A stretch of DNA of 64,000 nucleotides from Lachnospiraceae bacterium (GTDB lineage: Bacteria > Bacillota > Clostridia > Lachnospirales > Lachnospiraceae). This document shows positions 1 to 9,424 of this stretch, one piece after another. The stretch covers positions 31,181 to 95,180 of the forward strand of contig JAAUZT010000006.1 in assembly GCA_014804485.1 (NCBI GenBank), written 5' to 3'. How positions within the stretch are numbered: the stretch's first letter is position 1; the number at the start of each line of letters is the position of its first letter. Both the position numbers and the translations under genes were made by a program. Under the pieces are notes generated by a model. The model searched no databases. It saw nothing but the letters and a program-made list of their open reading frames with translations, and was not told the DNA's origin.

Positions 1-1527
1 ATCGACAATTACGGCGGCGTGCGGATCGACGGCAGCAATGCCACGATCATAGGCAGCAAGCAGGGCGAGTTCATAGCGGATCGTAATAATATCACGAGAG
101 TCTGGATGGATCATGGTTTGTGGCCGCTTATGACGACTAAGATGTATATAGACCAGACCGGCGACCTGTCGGTTCTGTTGAAAGAGAATACATATTTTAA
201 AGACAAGCAGGAAGCCAGAGGTACTGACATCGACCAGGCATGGGAAGCCGACGGAACGCCGGTTTTGAAAGATCAGGAAGGTCGCGAATATCTGGGATCC
301 GTATTAGAGCATATTCTGGTGCAGAATCTTACGGTCTTCTACGAGGTGGGAGAGCACAATCACATGCGGCTGCGCGGTGCGGACTGGAACGACGCACTTG
401 ACATGGCGGCGGACAGAGGAGAGAGTGTAGCATTTACCGCTGCCTATGCGGATAATCTGGATGTGCTGGCGGAGCTGATCGGTCTGCTGCGCGAACGGCT
501 GCAGATGGAGAGCGTGGAAGTATTAGCGGAGATAGAGCCGTTGTTAGCTTCCGGCACAGAGCTGTATGAGGATGCAGAGCGGAAGAGAGCCCTGCTCGCA
601 GATTACTGCAAGAGCATATTCCATCAGGTATCAGGCAGGAAGATAAAGCTTGACAGTGAACAGGTTCAGACAAGCCTGCGGGAGAAGGCACAGTGGATCA
701 GGGAACATATTCGCAGAACCGAATGGATCGACGGCAAAGACTGCGGATGGTTTAACAGTTACTATGACAATAGCGGACGCCAGTGTGAAGGAATCAAGCC
801 CGAAGGAGTACAGATGATGCTGACGGGACAGGTATTTACCGTGATGTCCGGCACCGCTACCGATGAGCAGACCGCGGAGATTGTTAAGGCAGCGGATAAA
901 TATTTATACCAGAAAGAAGTGGGAGGCTATCGCCTGAATACCGACTTTAAAGAATTGAAGACCGATCTGGGCAGGATGTTCGGTTTCGCATACGGCCATA
1001 AGGAGAACGGAGCAGTCTTTTCACACATGACGACGATGTATGCCAATGCGCTCTACAGACGCGGTTTCGGACGGGAAGGATATCGCGCCCTGTACACGCT
1101 GTACGAGCAGGTGGCGGATTTTAATACCAGCATGATCTATCCGGGAATTCCGGAGTATTTCAATGACAGGGGAAGAGGCATGTACCATTACCTGACGGGT
1201 GCGGCGAGTTGGATGATGCTGACGGTGATCACGCAGATGTTCGGTGTCAGAGGAAACTGTGGCGACATGATTCTTGCACCGCAGCTTATGAAGGAACAAT
1301 TCCAGGATGGCCGTGCGGGACTCACCCTGAACTTCGGAGGGAGAAGGTGGCATATTGTCTATGTCAATGCGCAGAATGCAGAAGCCGGCACCTATCGAAT
1401 CGGTAGTGTTACATTAGACGGCGGACAGCTTGCGGTGCAGGATAATGAAGTGAGAATTCCGCTTATTGAGATCGAAAAGCTTAGCGAAGAGAGCACCCAT
1501 GAGATCATTGTGGAGCTGCAGGCATAG
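1..1527 (+). CDS. GH94-type carbohydrate phosphorylase-like protein, 3' part (partial)
   Basis: This is the C-terminal 508 residues of a protein whose 5' end lies before the window; the frame is open from base 1, so the ATG at 19 is probably internal. It shows an (alpha/alpha)6-barrel signature of the GH94 / COG3459 group. RGADWNDALD near fragment residue 125 matches the GxDWND segment that carries the general acid in inverting phosphorylases, and it is followed by a GMYHYLTGAASWM-type stretch. Related enzymes phosphorolyse beta-linked glucosides such as cellobiose or beta-1,2-glucans; similar domains end cyclic beta-1,2-glucan synthases. The substrate cannot be read from this fragment. The next gene, 53 bp downstream, is also of this group, so the two probably form an operon for one glycan. 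The family call is fairly sure, the specificity is not. Confidence 0.75.
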   Translation: MDNYGGVRIDGSNATIIGSKQGEFIADRNNITRVWMDHGLWPLMTTKMYIDQTGDLSVLLKENTYFKDKQEARGTDIDQAWEADGTPVLKDQEGREYLGSVLEHILVQNLTVFYEVGEHNHMRLRGADWNDALDMAADRGESVAFTAAYADNLDVLAELIGLLRERLQMESVEVLAEIEPLLASGTELYEDAERKRALLADYCKSIFHQVSGRKIKLDSEQVQTSLREKAQWIREHIRRTEWIDGKDCGWFNSYYDNSGRQCEGIKPEGVQMMLTGQVFTVMSGTATDEQTAEIVKAADKYLYQKEVGGYRLNTDFKELKTDLGRMFGFAYGHKENGAVFSHMTTMYANALYRRGFGREGYRALYTLYEQVADFNTSMIYPGIPEYFNDRGRGMYHYLTGAASWMMLTVITQMFGVRGNCGDMILAPQLMKEQFQDGRAGLTLNFGGRRWHIVYVNAQNAEAGTYRIGSVTLDGGQLAVQDNEVRIPLIEIEKLSEESTHEIIVELQA

Positions 1528-1580
1528 GAAATTCCTAAGCATTTGAAATATTCACCGTTGAAAGGAGCATAATTACAGCA

Positions 1581-4500
1581 ATGAAAGATAATACAGCGGC
1601 ATACAGAATTGAAAATTACGGGAAACAATCGGCTTTTGCCAGTTTCCTGCCGGGGATTAGCGGCGTGAGGGGTATCCCGATTTGGTGCTATTATGTAAAC
1701 CGCGGACAAGGCGTGGTCAGTTTTGGTGTAGAGAATAAGGATCATGCCATCATGGAGTTTTATCCGGCACATCAGGCTTATCAGAATGTGAAAAAGACCG
1801 GATTCCGTACTTTTATAAAGAAAGAAGGCAGAGTATGGGAGGCTTTCCGGGATGAAAATATCCCGCATAGCATGTGCATCACCATGAACGGGCTGGAGAT
1901 CGAGGAAAATCATGAGCAGGAAGGGATTGTGACAAATGTGTCATATTATACGCTGCCGGAGGAAAAGATCGGCGCTCTGGTGCGCAGAGTGTGTGTGAAG
2001 AATACCGGCAGTCAGGAGGCTCAGCTGGAGATTCTGGATGGTATGCCGGCGTGCATTCCCTACGGTGTTGACCAGGAGAGCATGAAATTAATGGGGCAGA
2101 CCATAAAAGCTTGGATGCAGGTGGAGGATGTGGGCGGTCATCCCTTTATGCGCGTTCGGGCGAGTACGGCGGATTCCGCGGCTGTGACGGAGATAAACGG
2201 CGGTAATTTCTCTATCGGTACGCTGGCGGACGGCACTATGCTGCAGGCAGTCACCGATCCGGAAGTGATATTTGCTTATGATCTGTCTCTGGAGCAACCG
2301 GTGGGCTTTATTGAGCACGGATTACAGGAGCTTCTGGCGACGCCGCAGGTAAATCAGAATCTGGTACCCTGCAGCTTCTACGGGACGCAGGCGAAGCTGG
2401 CAGCAGGAGAAGAGATTGTGTTCTATGAGTTGATCGGGCAGGTGGAGAGTAAGGAACTTCTGGAAGAGTTTGCTCTCAGGAAGCTGGATGCGGCTTATTA
2501 TGAGGAAAAGAAGCAGGTGGCGGACCGTCTGGCGGAGGAACTGTGCAGACATATCAGGACGAAGACAGCTGATCAGGATTTCGATGCTTACTGTGAGTAT
2601 ACCTATATGGACAACGTACTGCGGGGCGGTTATCCTATCAAACTGACGGATGACAAGGTCTTCTACGTGTATTCCAGAAAACACGGTGATCTGGAGCGGG
2701 ATTACAACTATTTCAGCATGCTTCCGGAGTTCTATTCTCAGGGCAACGGCAATTTCCGGGATGTGAATCAGAACAGACGGTGTGATGTGTTCTTTGCGCC
2801 TTTTACGGGACGGGAGAGCATCAAGACCTTCTACAGCCTCATTCAGCCTGACGGTTATAATCCGCTGGGAGTGGAGAAAGTCACATACCGGCTGAATGCT
2901 GCGAAGACGGAGGAAATCTTCCGGGATGACAGCGCACAGGTAAGAGCGAAGCTTTGCGATATGCTCTCTAAGCCTTTTACACCGGGAGCGCTTTACAGAG
3001 AGCTGGATAGGTCCGATCGGACGACTGAGCAGGTGGAAGCACTCTTTAAACAGGTTATGGCGGCGGCGGAAGGCGTCGTGAATGGTAAGTTCGGTGAGGG
3101 CTACTGGTCGGATCACTGGACCTACAACTTAGATCTTCTGGAAAGCTATCTGAGTGTTTTCCCGGAGAAAGAGGAAGAACTTCTGTATGAAAAAGCGTAC
3201 AGTTATTACAGACCTCAGGCAAAAGTTAAGAAACGCGCACAGCGCTATGTGAAAACAGAAAAAGGAATCCGCCAGTACGAAGCGATAGAAGAGCTGGATG
3301 TTAAGGACGGGCAGCTGCTTTGTGCGAAGGGAGGAGAAGGTGATACCGTTTATGTTACATTGATGGAGAAGCTTCTGCTTTTATCAGCCACCAAATTTGC
3401 AACGCTTGACGCTTACGGAATGGGCGTGGAGATGGAGGGCGGCAAGCCCGGCTGGTATGATGCGTTAAACGGACTGCCGGGACTGTTAGGCTCTTCTATG
3501 CCGGAGAGCTGTGAGCTGGCGAGAAATCTGGAATATACGATACAGGCGCTGAAACGCTATCCGAGAGATGTGGAGCTGCTGGCTGAGCTGGCGGATTTCA
3601 TAGAACAGATCGACCGGGTCGTAGCGGCGGAGAAGAAGACGCTGATGACAGAGCAGAAGGCGGTGTCCTTCTGGAATCAAATCAATGATGTCAAGGAAGC
3701 TTACAGGGATCGGGTTTATGCCGGAGTGAGCGGTGACATGAAGAGTCTTTCCGGCGAAAAACTGGCACAGATGCTGGAAGAATGGCATGAGATCGTGCGT
3801 AGAGGTATTGAGAAGGCCTGCGAAATGGCGGGCGGTATCTGTCCCACCTATTTTACTTATGAAGTGACGGATTATCGTGAGGGTGAGGACGGCATCATGC
3901 CGCTTGATCTGCAGGTAGGAGCGGTGCCGCTGTTCCTGGAAGGTCCCGTACGGTATCTGAAATTGGATCAGGCGATGTCCGGAAAGCGCAAGTTGTACGA
4001 GCAGGTGAAAGGAAGCGACCTGTATGACGATAAGCTGTCCATGTACAAGGTCAACGCCTCCCTGCAGGAAGCTTCTTATGAGCTGGGACGCGCACGGGCG
4101 TTTACGCCGGGATGGCTGGAGAATGAATCCATCTGGCTTCATATGGAATATAAATATCTGCTGGAATTGTTAAAATCCGAGATGTACAAGGAGTTCTTTG
4201 AAGATTTCCATAAGGCGGCGATCCCGTTCCTTGACAGCAAGGTGTACGGCAGAAGCATATACGAGAATTCTTCCTTTATTGCCAGCAGTAAGAATCCCAA
4301 CAGCAGTTATCACGGCAAGGGATTTGTAGCGCGTTTAAGCGGTTCCACGGTGGAGTTTTTGAATATGTGGATTATTATGATGTTCGGCAGACGGCCCTTT
4401 AAGGTATGCGACGGGGAACTTACGCTGCAGCTTACGCCGGCGCTGCCCGCATTTCTGCTACAGGAGAACGGCAGCGTGGAAGCGGTATTTATGGGAGAGA

Positions 4501-4685
4501 CGAAGGTGGTCTATCATGTGGGCGAATGTAAAGATTACATCCCCGGTGAGTATCAGATTACGGAATGCACGCTGGAATATGCGGACGGCAGGAAGACGAG
4601 TGCGCAAAAGGGCGTGATAAGCGGCAGTCCGGCGGAAGATGTGCGTGACGGCAAGGTAAGTTGTATTGATGTTACGCTCTGCTAG
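1581..4685 (+). CDS. Cellobiose phosphorylase-like protein (COG3459), 1034 aa
   Basis: A large cytoplasmic protein with no signal peptide. The N-terminus ([18 protein letters not shown], then [12 protein letters not shown]) resembles the beta-sandwich start of long clostridial proteins annotated as cellobiose phosphorylase. The C-terminal [20 protein letters not shown] stretch with MMFGRRPF also fits COG3459. I could not find a clean GDWND general-acid motif like the one in the upstream gene; the nearest stretch is [10 protein letters not shown] near residue 515. It may therefore be a divergent phosphorylase, or a partner of the upstream protein. AAGGAG lies about 13 bases before the ATG. A strong hairpin at 4716-4757 follows the gene and probably ends the two-gene operon. 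The substrate is unknown; a beta-glucan oligosaccharide is the default inference. Confidence 0.7.
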   Translation: MKDNTAAYRIENYGKQSAFASFLPGISGVRGIPIWCYYVNRGQGVVSFGVENKDHAIMEFYPAHQAYQNVKKTGFRTFIKKEGRVWEAFRDENIPHSMCITMNGLEIEENHEQEGIVTNVSYYTLPEEKIGALVRRVCVKNTGSQEAQLEILDGMPACIPYGVDQESMKLMGQTIKAWMQVEDVGGHPFMRVRASTADSAAVTEINGGNFSIGTLADGTMLQAVTDPEVIFAYDLSLEQPVGFIEHGLQELLATPQVNQNLVPCSFYGTQAKLAAGEEIVFYELIGQVESKELLEEFALRKLDAAYYEEKKQVADRLAEELCRHIRTKTADQDFDAYCEYTYMDNVLRGGYPIKLTDDKVFYVYSRKHGDLERDYNYFSMLPEFYSQGNGNFRDVNQNRRCDVFFAPFTGRESIKTFYSLIQPDGYNPLGVEKVTYRLNAAKTEEIFRDDSAQVRAKLCDMLSKPFTPGALYRELDRSDRTTEQVEALFKQVMAAAEGVVNGKFGEGYWSDHWTYNLDLLESYLSVFPEKEEELLYEKAYSYYRPQAKVKKRAQRYVKTEKGIRQYEAIEELDVKDGQLLCAKGGEGDTVYVTLMEKLLLLSATKFATLDAYGMGVEMEGGKPGWYDALNGLPGLLGSSMPESCELARNLEYTIQALKRYPRDVELLAELADFIEQIDRVVAAEKKTLMTEQKAVSFWNQINDVKEAYRDRVYAGVSGDMKSLSGEKLAQMLEEWHEIVRRGIEKACEMAGGICPTYFTYEVTDYREGEDGIMPLDLQVGAVPLFLEGPVRYLKLDQAMSGKRKLYEQVKGSDLYDDKLSMYKVNASLQEASYELGRARAFTPGWLENESIWLHMEYKYLLELLKSEMYKEFFEDFHKAAIPFLDSKVYGRSIYENSSFIASSKNPNSSYHGKGFVARLSGSTVEFLNMWIIMMFGRRPFKVCDGELTLQLTPALPAFLLQENGSVEAVFMGETKVVYHVGECKDYIPGEYQITECTLEYADGRKTSAQKGVISGSPAEDVRDGKVSCIDVTLC

Positions 4686-4715
4686 TGGGTGCTCCGGTTT
4701 TATATCATGAAACTG

Positions 4716-4757
4716 ATTGAGTCTGCGAGGCTCGTGGAGAGCCTCGACAGGCTCAAT
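4716..4757 (+). terminator. Hairpin after the phosphorylase-like operon
   Basis: An imperfect stem of about 18 bp pairs ATTGAGTCTGCGAGGCTC with its near-complement ending CAGGCTCAAT, around a short loop. It starts about 30 bp after the stop codon. Only TTTCTT follows rather than a long T-run, so termination is likely but not certain. Confidence 0.55.
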
Positions 4758-4790
4758 TTCTTATTGCCATTATCCTTTGAGAAATCAATG

Positions 4791-4819
4791 TTGTAGATTT
4801 TCATTTTATATGGTAGTAT
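4791..4819 (+). promoter_or_regulatory. Sigma-A-like promoter before the degenerate GGDEF gene
   Basis: TTGTAG, 17 bp, TAGTAT. The predicted start of transcription falls at the beginning of the inverted repeat at 4821-4975, so that element would be the 5' leader of the next gene. Confidence 0.45.
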
Positions 4820-4820
4820 G

Positions 4821-4975
4821 GTAACTGTTCAGAAGGTGATTCCGCGAGGTGTTTTTGTGAGTGAAGCGTAAGCGGAAGTCACAGAAAACCCGAGACAGGC
4901 ATGCGCGAAATTATGCAGAATGCATAATTTCTGTGCATCTTCGTAACTGTGAGGAACAGAGTTCTGAACAGCTAC
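4821..4975. repeat. Long intergenic inverted repeat A (155 bp)
   Basis: The outer arms GTAACTGTTCAGAA and TTCTGAACAGCTAC pair over 13 of 14 positions across about 155 bp. An inner perfect hairpin, AAATTATGCAGAATGCATAATTT, lies near 4910-4932, and a second imperfect stem lies near 4850-4900. No coding potential is convincing here. Its size and layout resemble the other two intergenic palindromes in this window (8107-8258 and 10320-10553), although the sequences differ. It could be a small palindromic mobile element or a structured leader RNA. Confidence 0.6.
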
Positions 4976-4997
4976 GTAGTATGTTAAATGCATCGGA

Positions 4998-5678
4998 GTG
5001 TTTGGAATATCTGAGATTTTGACTCATGGTTCGCGGGAATTGAGGAGTATGAGGAAGCAGGTCGTACAAGGGTTTCACGGTTTTAAGGGAAAAATATATA
5101 GGGTTTTCGGACAGAACGGGGAACGTGCGCAGCAGGAGGAGCTTTCCCAGGCGGAGGCCGCCGATTTCGGGAATCAGGATATGCATGGGACGGGGCAGGA
5201 CGCATTCGATAAGCTGGTCGAGCGAAGAGACTTCGAGAGGATTGTCGATGAAGAACTGCGTGCCGGGCATAGTCAGGGATGTCTGCTTGTGGGCAATGTG
5301 GACCGGTTCAGAGAGGTGTGTGAAATTTACGGGCAGGATACGGGCAACGCTGTCCTGCGGCGTGTAGTGGAGGTGCTTTCTTACTCGTTTGCAGAATCGG
5401 TATGTATGAGCAGACAGGGCAGAGATACTTTTGCTATGTGGCTGTCCGATGTTTCGACCGCGCACACGGAGCTGCTTTGCAGGAAGGCGGGAGAGGTCAA
5501 CGACATCCTGTTGCATCCGGCAGGAGAGCTTCCGCCGGTGACGCTGAGTATCGGCATGGCTTTCGGCGATTCGGCGGAAGATTGCAGAGAGCTTGGAAAG
5601 AGGGCGATCAAGGCGTTAAACCATGTCAAAGAGAGCGGAAGGTGCGGCTGTGAGATCGATGACGGACACGGAAGATGA
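4998..5678 (+). CDS. Degenerate GGDEF-domain protein
   Basis: A 226-residue protein with a GGDEF-like fold in its C-terminal two thirds: the diguanylate cyclase pattern NVDRFREVCEIYGQDTGNAVL (near residue 98), then RQGRDTFAMWL where an active enzyme has R-x-GGDEFA, then VTLSIGMAF. The signature is changed to GRDTF, losing one glycine and the catalytic Glu, so cyclase activity is unlikely; a binding or structural role is inferred. There is no transmembrane segment and no recognisable input domain in the ~90 N-terminal residues. The start is uncertain: the track uses GTG at 4998, and ATG at 5050 is an alternative, but neither has an ideally placed Shine-Dalgarno site. It lies behind inverted repeat A. 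Confidence 0.65.
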   Translation: MFGISEILTHGSRELRSMRKQVVQGFHGFKGKIYRVFGQNGERAQQEELSQAEAADFGNQDMHGTGQDAFDKLVERRDFERIVDEELRAGHSQGCLLVGNVDRFREVCEIYGQDTGNAVLRRVVEVLSYSFAESVCMSRQGRDTFAMWLSDVSTAHTELLCRKAGEVNDILLHPAGELPPVTLSIGMAFGDSAEDCRELGKRAIKALNHVKESGRCGCEIDDGHGR

Positions 5679-5747
5679 TGATTTAATGATTAAGAGCAGG
5701 GAATCCAGACTGCTTTTGTAAGATAATAAACAGGAGAGGAGAATATT

Positions 5748-7154
5748 ATGGGCGGATTTTTTGGTGTGGCTTCTAAACAGGACTGCGTATTTGACTTATT
5801 TTTCGGGACGGATTATCATTCGCACCTTGGAACGAGGCGGGCCGGTATGGCGGTATACAGCAAGGAGGAAGGCTTCGACCGGGCGATCCATAATATCGAG
5901 AATGCTCCTTTTCGTACGAAGTTTGATAAAGATGCCAATACCATGCACGGCAGTTTCGGTATAGGCTGTATTTCCGATTATGAACCGCAGCCGCTGATTA
6001 TTCGTTCCCATCACGGGACTTATGCAATCACCACGGTGGGCAAAATAAATAATAAAGACGAGATCGTGAAGGAACTCTTCCGGAGCGGGCACGCACATTT
6101 TCTGGAAATGAGCGGCGGGGATATCAATGCTACGGAGCTGGTGGCAGCGGTGATCAACCAGCGGGATAATCTGATAGAGGGGATTCGGTATGCGCAGGAA
6201 TTGATCGATGGGTCCATGACCATGCTGCTCATGACGCCGAAGGGGATCTATGCGGCGAGAGACCGATACGGGCGCACGCCGGTGACCGTGGGGAAGAAGG
6301 AAGAGGCATACTGTGTCTCCTTTGAGAGTTTTGCTTATCTGAATCTGGGGTATGAACCGGAACGGGAACTGGGACCCGGCGAGATTGCGATTATCACACC
6401 GGAAGGCATGAAGTCTCTGGTGGCTCCGGGTAAAGATATGAAGATATGTACCTTCCTGTGGATCTATTACGGCTATCCCTCTTCTTCCTATGAGGGAATA
6501 AGCGTGGAGCAGATGCGCTACAACTGCGGCGCTATGCTGGCGAAACGGGATGATGCGCACCCGGATATTGTGGCGGGGGTGCCGGATTCCGGAACAGCAC
6601 ATGCGATTGGTTACGCCAATGAGTCAGGGATTCCTTTTTCCAGACCTTTTATCAAATATACGCCTACATGGCCGCGCTCCTTTATGCCTACGATTCAGAG
6701 TAAACGTAATCTGATTGCTAAGATGAAGCTGATTCCCGTGCATGACCTGATTAAGGACAAAAGTCTGCTGCTGATCGACGATTCCATTGTACGCGGTACA
6801 CAGCTTCGGGAGACAACGGAGTTCCTTTATCACAGCGGTGCGGGAGAGGTACATATCAGGCCGGCATGTCCGCCGCTTCTGTTTGGCTGTAAATATTTGA
6901 ATTTTTCTCGTTCGACTTCAGAGATGGAGCTGATCGCACGCCGCGTAATCAGTGAGATGGAAGGAGAGAACAAGTATCCGAATCTGTCGGTTTATGCTGA
7001 TCCCGACAGTACGGAGTATAGTGAGATGTTAGAGAAAATAAGAGAGAAGCTGAATTTCACTTCTCTCAGGTATCATCGTCTGGATGATATGATTGCATCC
7101 GTCGGTATAGACAAGTGCAAACTGTGCACCTACTGCTGGGATGGACGTGAATAA
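5748..7154 (+). CDS. Amidophosphoribosyltransferase paralogue lacking the N-terminal Cys
   Basis: A 468-residue relative of PurF, which makes phosphoribosylamine from PRPP and glutamine in the first step of purine synthesis. The PRPP-binding loop LLIDDSIVRGTQ is intact near residue 340. Four cysteines fall where the Fe-S ligands of Bacillus PurF lie: ICTFLW near 235, LFGCKY near 380, and CKLC near 458. The N-terminus reads MGGFFGVASK, whereas PurF has MCGIFG or a processed Cys as glutaminase nucleophile. No Cys occurs before residue 13, and the oxyanion segment HNGN is also changed. Glutamine-dependent activity by the known mechanism is therefore not expected; use of ammonia or another role is inferred. 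The Shine-Dalgarno GGAGAGGAG is well placed. The 3' end overlaps the convergent SDR gene by 25 bp. Confidence 0.8.
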   Translation: MGGFFGVASKQDCVFDLFFGTDYHSHLGTRRAGMAVYSKEEGFDRAIHNIENAPFRTKFDKDANTMHGSFGIGCISDYEPQPLIIRSHHGTYAITTVGKINNKDEIVKELFRSGHAHFLEMSGGDINATELVAAVINQRDNLIEGIRYAQELIDGSMTMLLMTPKGIYAARDRYGRTPVTVGKKEEAYCVSFESFAYLNLGYEPERELGPGEIAIITPEGMKSLVAPGKDMKICTFLWIYYGYPSSSYEGISVEQMRYNCGAMLAKRDDAHPDIVAGVPDSGTAHAIGYANESGIPFSRPFIKYTPTWPRSFMPTIQSKRNLIAKMKLIPVHDLIKDKSLLLIDDSIVRGTQLRETTEFLYHSGAGEVHIRPACPPLLFGCKYLNFSRSTSEMELIARRVISEMEGENKYPNLSVYADPDSTEYSEMLEKIREKLNFTSLRYHRLDDMIASVGIDKCKLCTYCWDGRE

Positions 7155-7957
7155 CTGTTGTTATTTCCGGATTTCGGACGTGCACAGGGATTAATACGCT
7201 GCTGGCACAGCCAAAGCTTCATCATGACGCGCTGTGGCAGCAGTTTTGCGCCTATATGGCAGAAATTGACGTAGAAGCTGTAGATCGAGATATCTCTGCC
7301 GCGGTCTGCGTCTGCAACAGCCTTCCTCGCTACCTTATCGGGGGTAGTCATGCCGCAAAACCTTCTGGTAGCTTTGGCGGCGCCGATGTTTGCACGGTCA
7401 TACAAGCGGGTTTTCAGCCAGCCCGGACAGACTGCGGTAGCGGTTATGCCGCGCTCCTTAAGCTCCACATTCAGTGCGCGTGTGTAATTGCGCACGAAGG
7501 CCTTAGTGGAACTGTACAGATTCTGATAAGGCAGCGGCTGGAACGCAGCCTGCGATGCAATATTAATGATGTGGCTTCCGCGCGGCATGTAGGGAATGCA
7601 TACAAGCCCCATGGCTACGACACCGCTTATGTTCACATTGATCATGTCAACGGATTCGGTTACGCTTAAGTCGCCGTAAGAACAGAATTTAGCATAACCT
7701 GCGTTATTAATAAGGTATCGGACTTCGACCTTGTTCTCCGCCAGCATAGTGCCGAGCTCTTCAATGCGGGTGAGAACGGCAATGTCCATGGAGAGCGGAT
7801 GAATCTTTTTTCCCATCTGTTTCTTCAGTTTATCCAGTTTATCCCGATGTCTGGCAATCGCCCAGATTTCTTCGATTTCACTTTTTTCTTTCAGTATCTT
7901 TACGAATTCTCTGCCGAGTCCGCTGCTTGCCCCGGTAATGATAGCTATTCTTTTCAT
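7130..7957 (-). CDS. Short-chain dehydrogenase/reductase (SDR) family oxidoreductase
   Basis: A classical SDR of 275 residues. The N-terminal TGASSGLG dinucleotide-binding motif, NNAGYA near residue 87, the catalytic Ser in INIASQAA, and YSSTK (the Tyr-x-x-x-Lys pair) are all present, followed by PGWLKTRL. The substrate is not indicated; the best match is the broad DltE/YqjQ-like group of small cytoplasmic reductases. The C-terminal tail (RINPCARPKSGNNNS) is low in structure and overlaps the convergent upstream gene. AAGGAG lies 8 bases before the ATG on the minus strand, and a sigma-A-like promoter is at 7991-8018. Confidence 0.8.
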   Translation of the reverse strand: MKRIAIITGASSGLGREFVKILKEKSEIEEIWAIARHRDKLDKLKKQMGKKIHPLSMDIAVLTRIEELGTMLAENKVEVRYLINNAGYAKFCSYGDLSVTESVDMINVNISGVVAMGLVCIPYMPRGSHIINIASQAAFQPLPYQNLYSSTKAFVRNYTRALNVELKERGITATAVCPGWLKTRLYDRANIGAAKATRRFCGMTTPDKVARKAVADADRGRDISIYSFYVNFCHIGAKLLPQRVMMKLWLCQQRINPCARPKSGNNNSYSRPSQQ

Positions 7958-7990
7958 GGTTGACTCCTTACCTTTGTTTTGTTATGCTTT

Positions 7991-8018
7991 ATTATATTTC
8001 ATTGTATCAGTATAACAA
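7991..8018 (-). promoter_or_regulatory. Sigma-A-like promoter for the SDR gene
   Basis: On the minus strand: TTGTTA, 16 bp, TATAAT, about 35 bp before the start codon. Confidence 0.5.
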
Positions 8019-8106
8019 AGAATGTGTCATAGTGAAAGGTTTTATTCTTGTATTATAAATAGCGAATGTTATACTATCTATTGATTATACGAGATCTAAG
8101 GTGTCC

Positions 8107-8258
8107 GCCCGGATGAAAGCTAATATCTACGGAGCCGCGCTTTCGCTCCGCAAAAAGCGTAACAGACGCTAAACTCGTGAGTTGCTTCGCAACTCATAAC
8201 CTCGTTAAGCGCTGACGCTTTTTGAGGAGCTCCTTAAGAAATTAGCTTTCATCCGGGC
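8107..8258. repeat. Long intergenic inverted repeat B (152 bp)
   Basis: Perfect 18-bp arms, GCCCGGATGAAAGCTAAT and its exact complement, end the element. Inside are nested stems: CAAAAAGCG with CGCTTTTTG, GAGTTGCTTCGCAACTC, and short GGAGC/GCTCC pairs. The whole could fold into a branched structure of about 150 nt on either strand. No ORF lies in it. It occupies most of the 400-bp gap between the divergent SDR and zinc-ribbon genes. Confidence 0.65.
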
Positions 8259-8264
8259 TGGGTA

Positions 8265-8293
8265 TTGGTTACGGTTGGATAGCGATTTATAAT
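8265..8293 (+). promoter_or_regulatory. Sigma-A-like promoter before the zinc-ribbon gene
   Basis: TTGGTT, 17 bp, TATAAT, immediately after inverted repeat B and about 65 bp before the start codon. Confidence 0.45.
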
Positions 8294-8358
8294 ACATAAA
8301 AATGGTATGGTAGTATTAAATATAGATAACATTAGTTACATAGAGAGGGGAACGGAAT

Positions 8359-9342
8359 ATGTTATTTAAATGTAGAAACTGCGGCGGTAACGTGGTGTAT
8401 GAGCCGGGCAGAGGCAGAATGTACTGTCCCCATTGCGAGAGCGAGGACAGTGAGGATACGATACAGGGAGGCTCTCTTACACAGTGCGTTAACTGCGGTG
8501 CGCCCATGGAGGTACCGGCTTATGCTTCAGCGGGCAGATGTGAGCATTGCGGCAGTTATATTATATATAATGAGCGGGTGGAAGGTGTTTTGGAGCCGCA
8601 TCTGATTCTGCCGTTCTATATTAATAAGGAAAAAGCCGTTGCGTCGATGGAAGCGGAGTTTACAAGAAGGTTGTTTACGCCCTCTGATTTTATGTCGGCG
8701 AAGAGTCTGGAGAAAATGGTGGGAATCTATGTACCGTTCTGGCTGTATGATTATAACGCTCGTTATGATTTCGCCGGAGAAGGCACTAAGGTCAGGAGCT
8801 GGACCAGCGGAAATACGGAATATGTGGAGACTTCATACTATGAGGTGGTTCGCAGAATGGAGCTGGATTTTGATAAGATTCCTGTGGATGCTTCATTTGC
8901 AATGGACGACGGGATCATGGATCTGATGGAACCTTACGGCTACCGGCAGCTGCAGGGCTTTCAGCCCAAGTATATGTCCGGCTTCTACGGAGAGATCTAT
9001 AATCAGGGAGCGCCGGAACTGGAGGGCAGAGCACAGATGAAGGCGCGAGGTGCCTCCGAGGAATTGATGCAGCAGTCTCTTGTGGGATACAATACGGTAA
9101 AACCCTATCGAAAAGATCTGAATCTGCAGAGAAACGGTGTCAATTATGCACTGATGCCGGTGTGGCAGTATCTGTACCGTTATCGGGGCAAAACCTATCA
9201 ATTTCATGTCAACGGGCAGACGGGTAAGGTCATCGGCACAACGCCGGTCTCGATGGGAAAAGTTTTTGCCTATGGCGCGTCCGTGTTCGCCATCGTGACG
9301 GCGATATGCTCTATGGCGGTCAGAGTGCTTGAGATCCTGTAA
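8359..9342 (+). CDS. Zinc-ribbon protein with C-terminal membrane segment
   Basis: A 327-residue protein beginning with two tandem zinc ribbons: CRNCGG paired with CPHC (residues 5-30), then CVNCGA paired with CEHCG (residues 47-70). The middle is a soluble beta-rich region (YVPFWLYDYNARYDF), typical of clostridial TFIIB-type zinc-finger proteins with a large domain of unknown function. The last ~25 residues form one hydrophobic helix, suggesting a tail-anchored membrane protein. AGAGGGG sits 7-8 bases before the ATG. The next gene, a TPM-domain membrane protein, is about 80 bp downstream in the same direction and may work with it. Function is unknown. Confidence 0.7.
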   Translation: MLFKCRNCGGNVVYEPGRGRMYCPHCESEDSEDTIQGGSLTQCVNCGAPMEVPAYASAGRCEHCGSYIIYNERVEGVLEPHLILPFYINKEKAVASMEAEFTRRLFTPSDFMSAKSLEKMVGIYVPFWLYDYNARYDFAGEGTKVRSWTSGNTEYVETSYYEVVRRMELDFDKIPVDASFAMDDGIMDLMEPYGYRQLQGFQPKYMSGFYGEIYNQGAPELEGRAQMKARGASEELMQQSLVGYNTVKPYRKDLNLQRNGVNYALMPVWQYLYRYRGKTYQFHVNGQTGKVIGTTPVSMGKVFAYGASVFAIVTAICSMAVRVLEIL

Positions 9343-9424
9343 AATTACGCAATTTGAGCCAGAGCCTCAAATATGATTTGAGCGCGCTATAATCGCGGTA
9401 AGCTGTTCTGGCATGGAGGTATCT

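Noticed and set aside
1021-1406. Short ORFs in both strands inside the first gene
   Set aside because: Other-frame shadows with no start signals.
2322-3116. 264-residue minus-strand ORF
   Set aside because: Shadow of the 1034-residue phosphorylase-like gene.
5796-6602. 268-residue minus-strand ORF
   Set aside because: Shadow of the PurF-like gene; His/Arg-rich composition.
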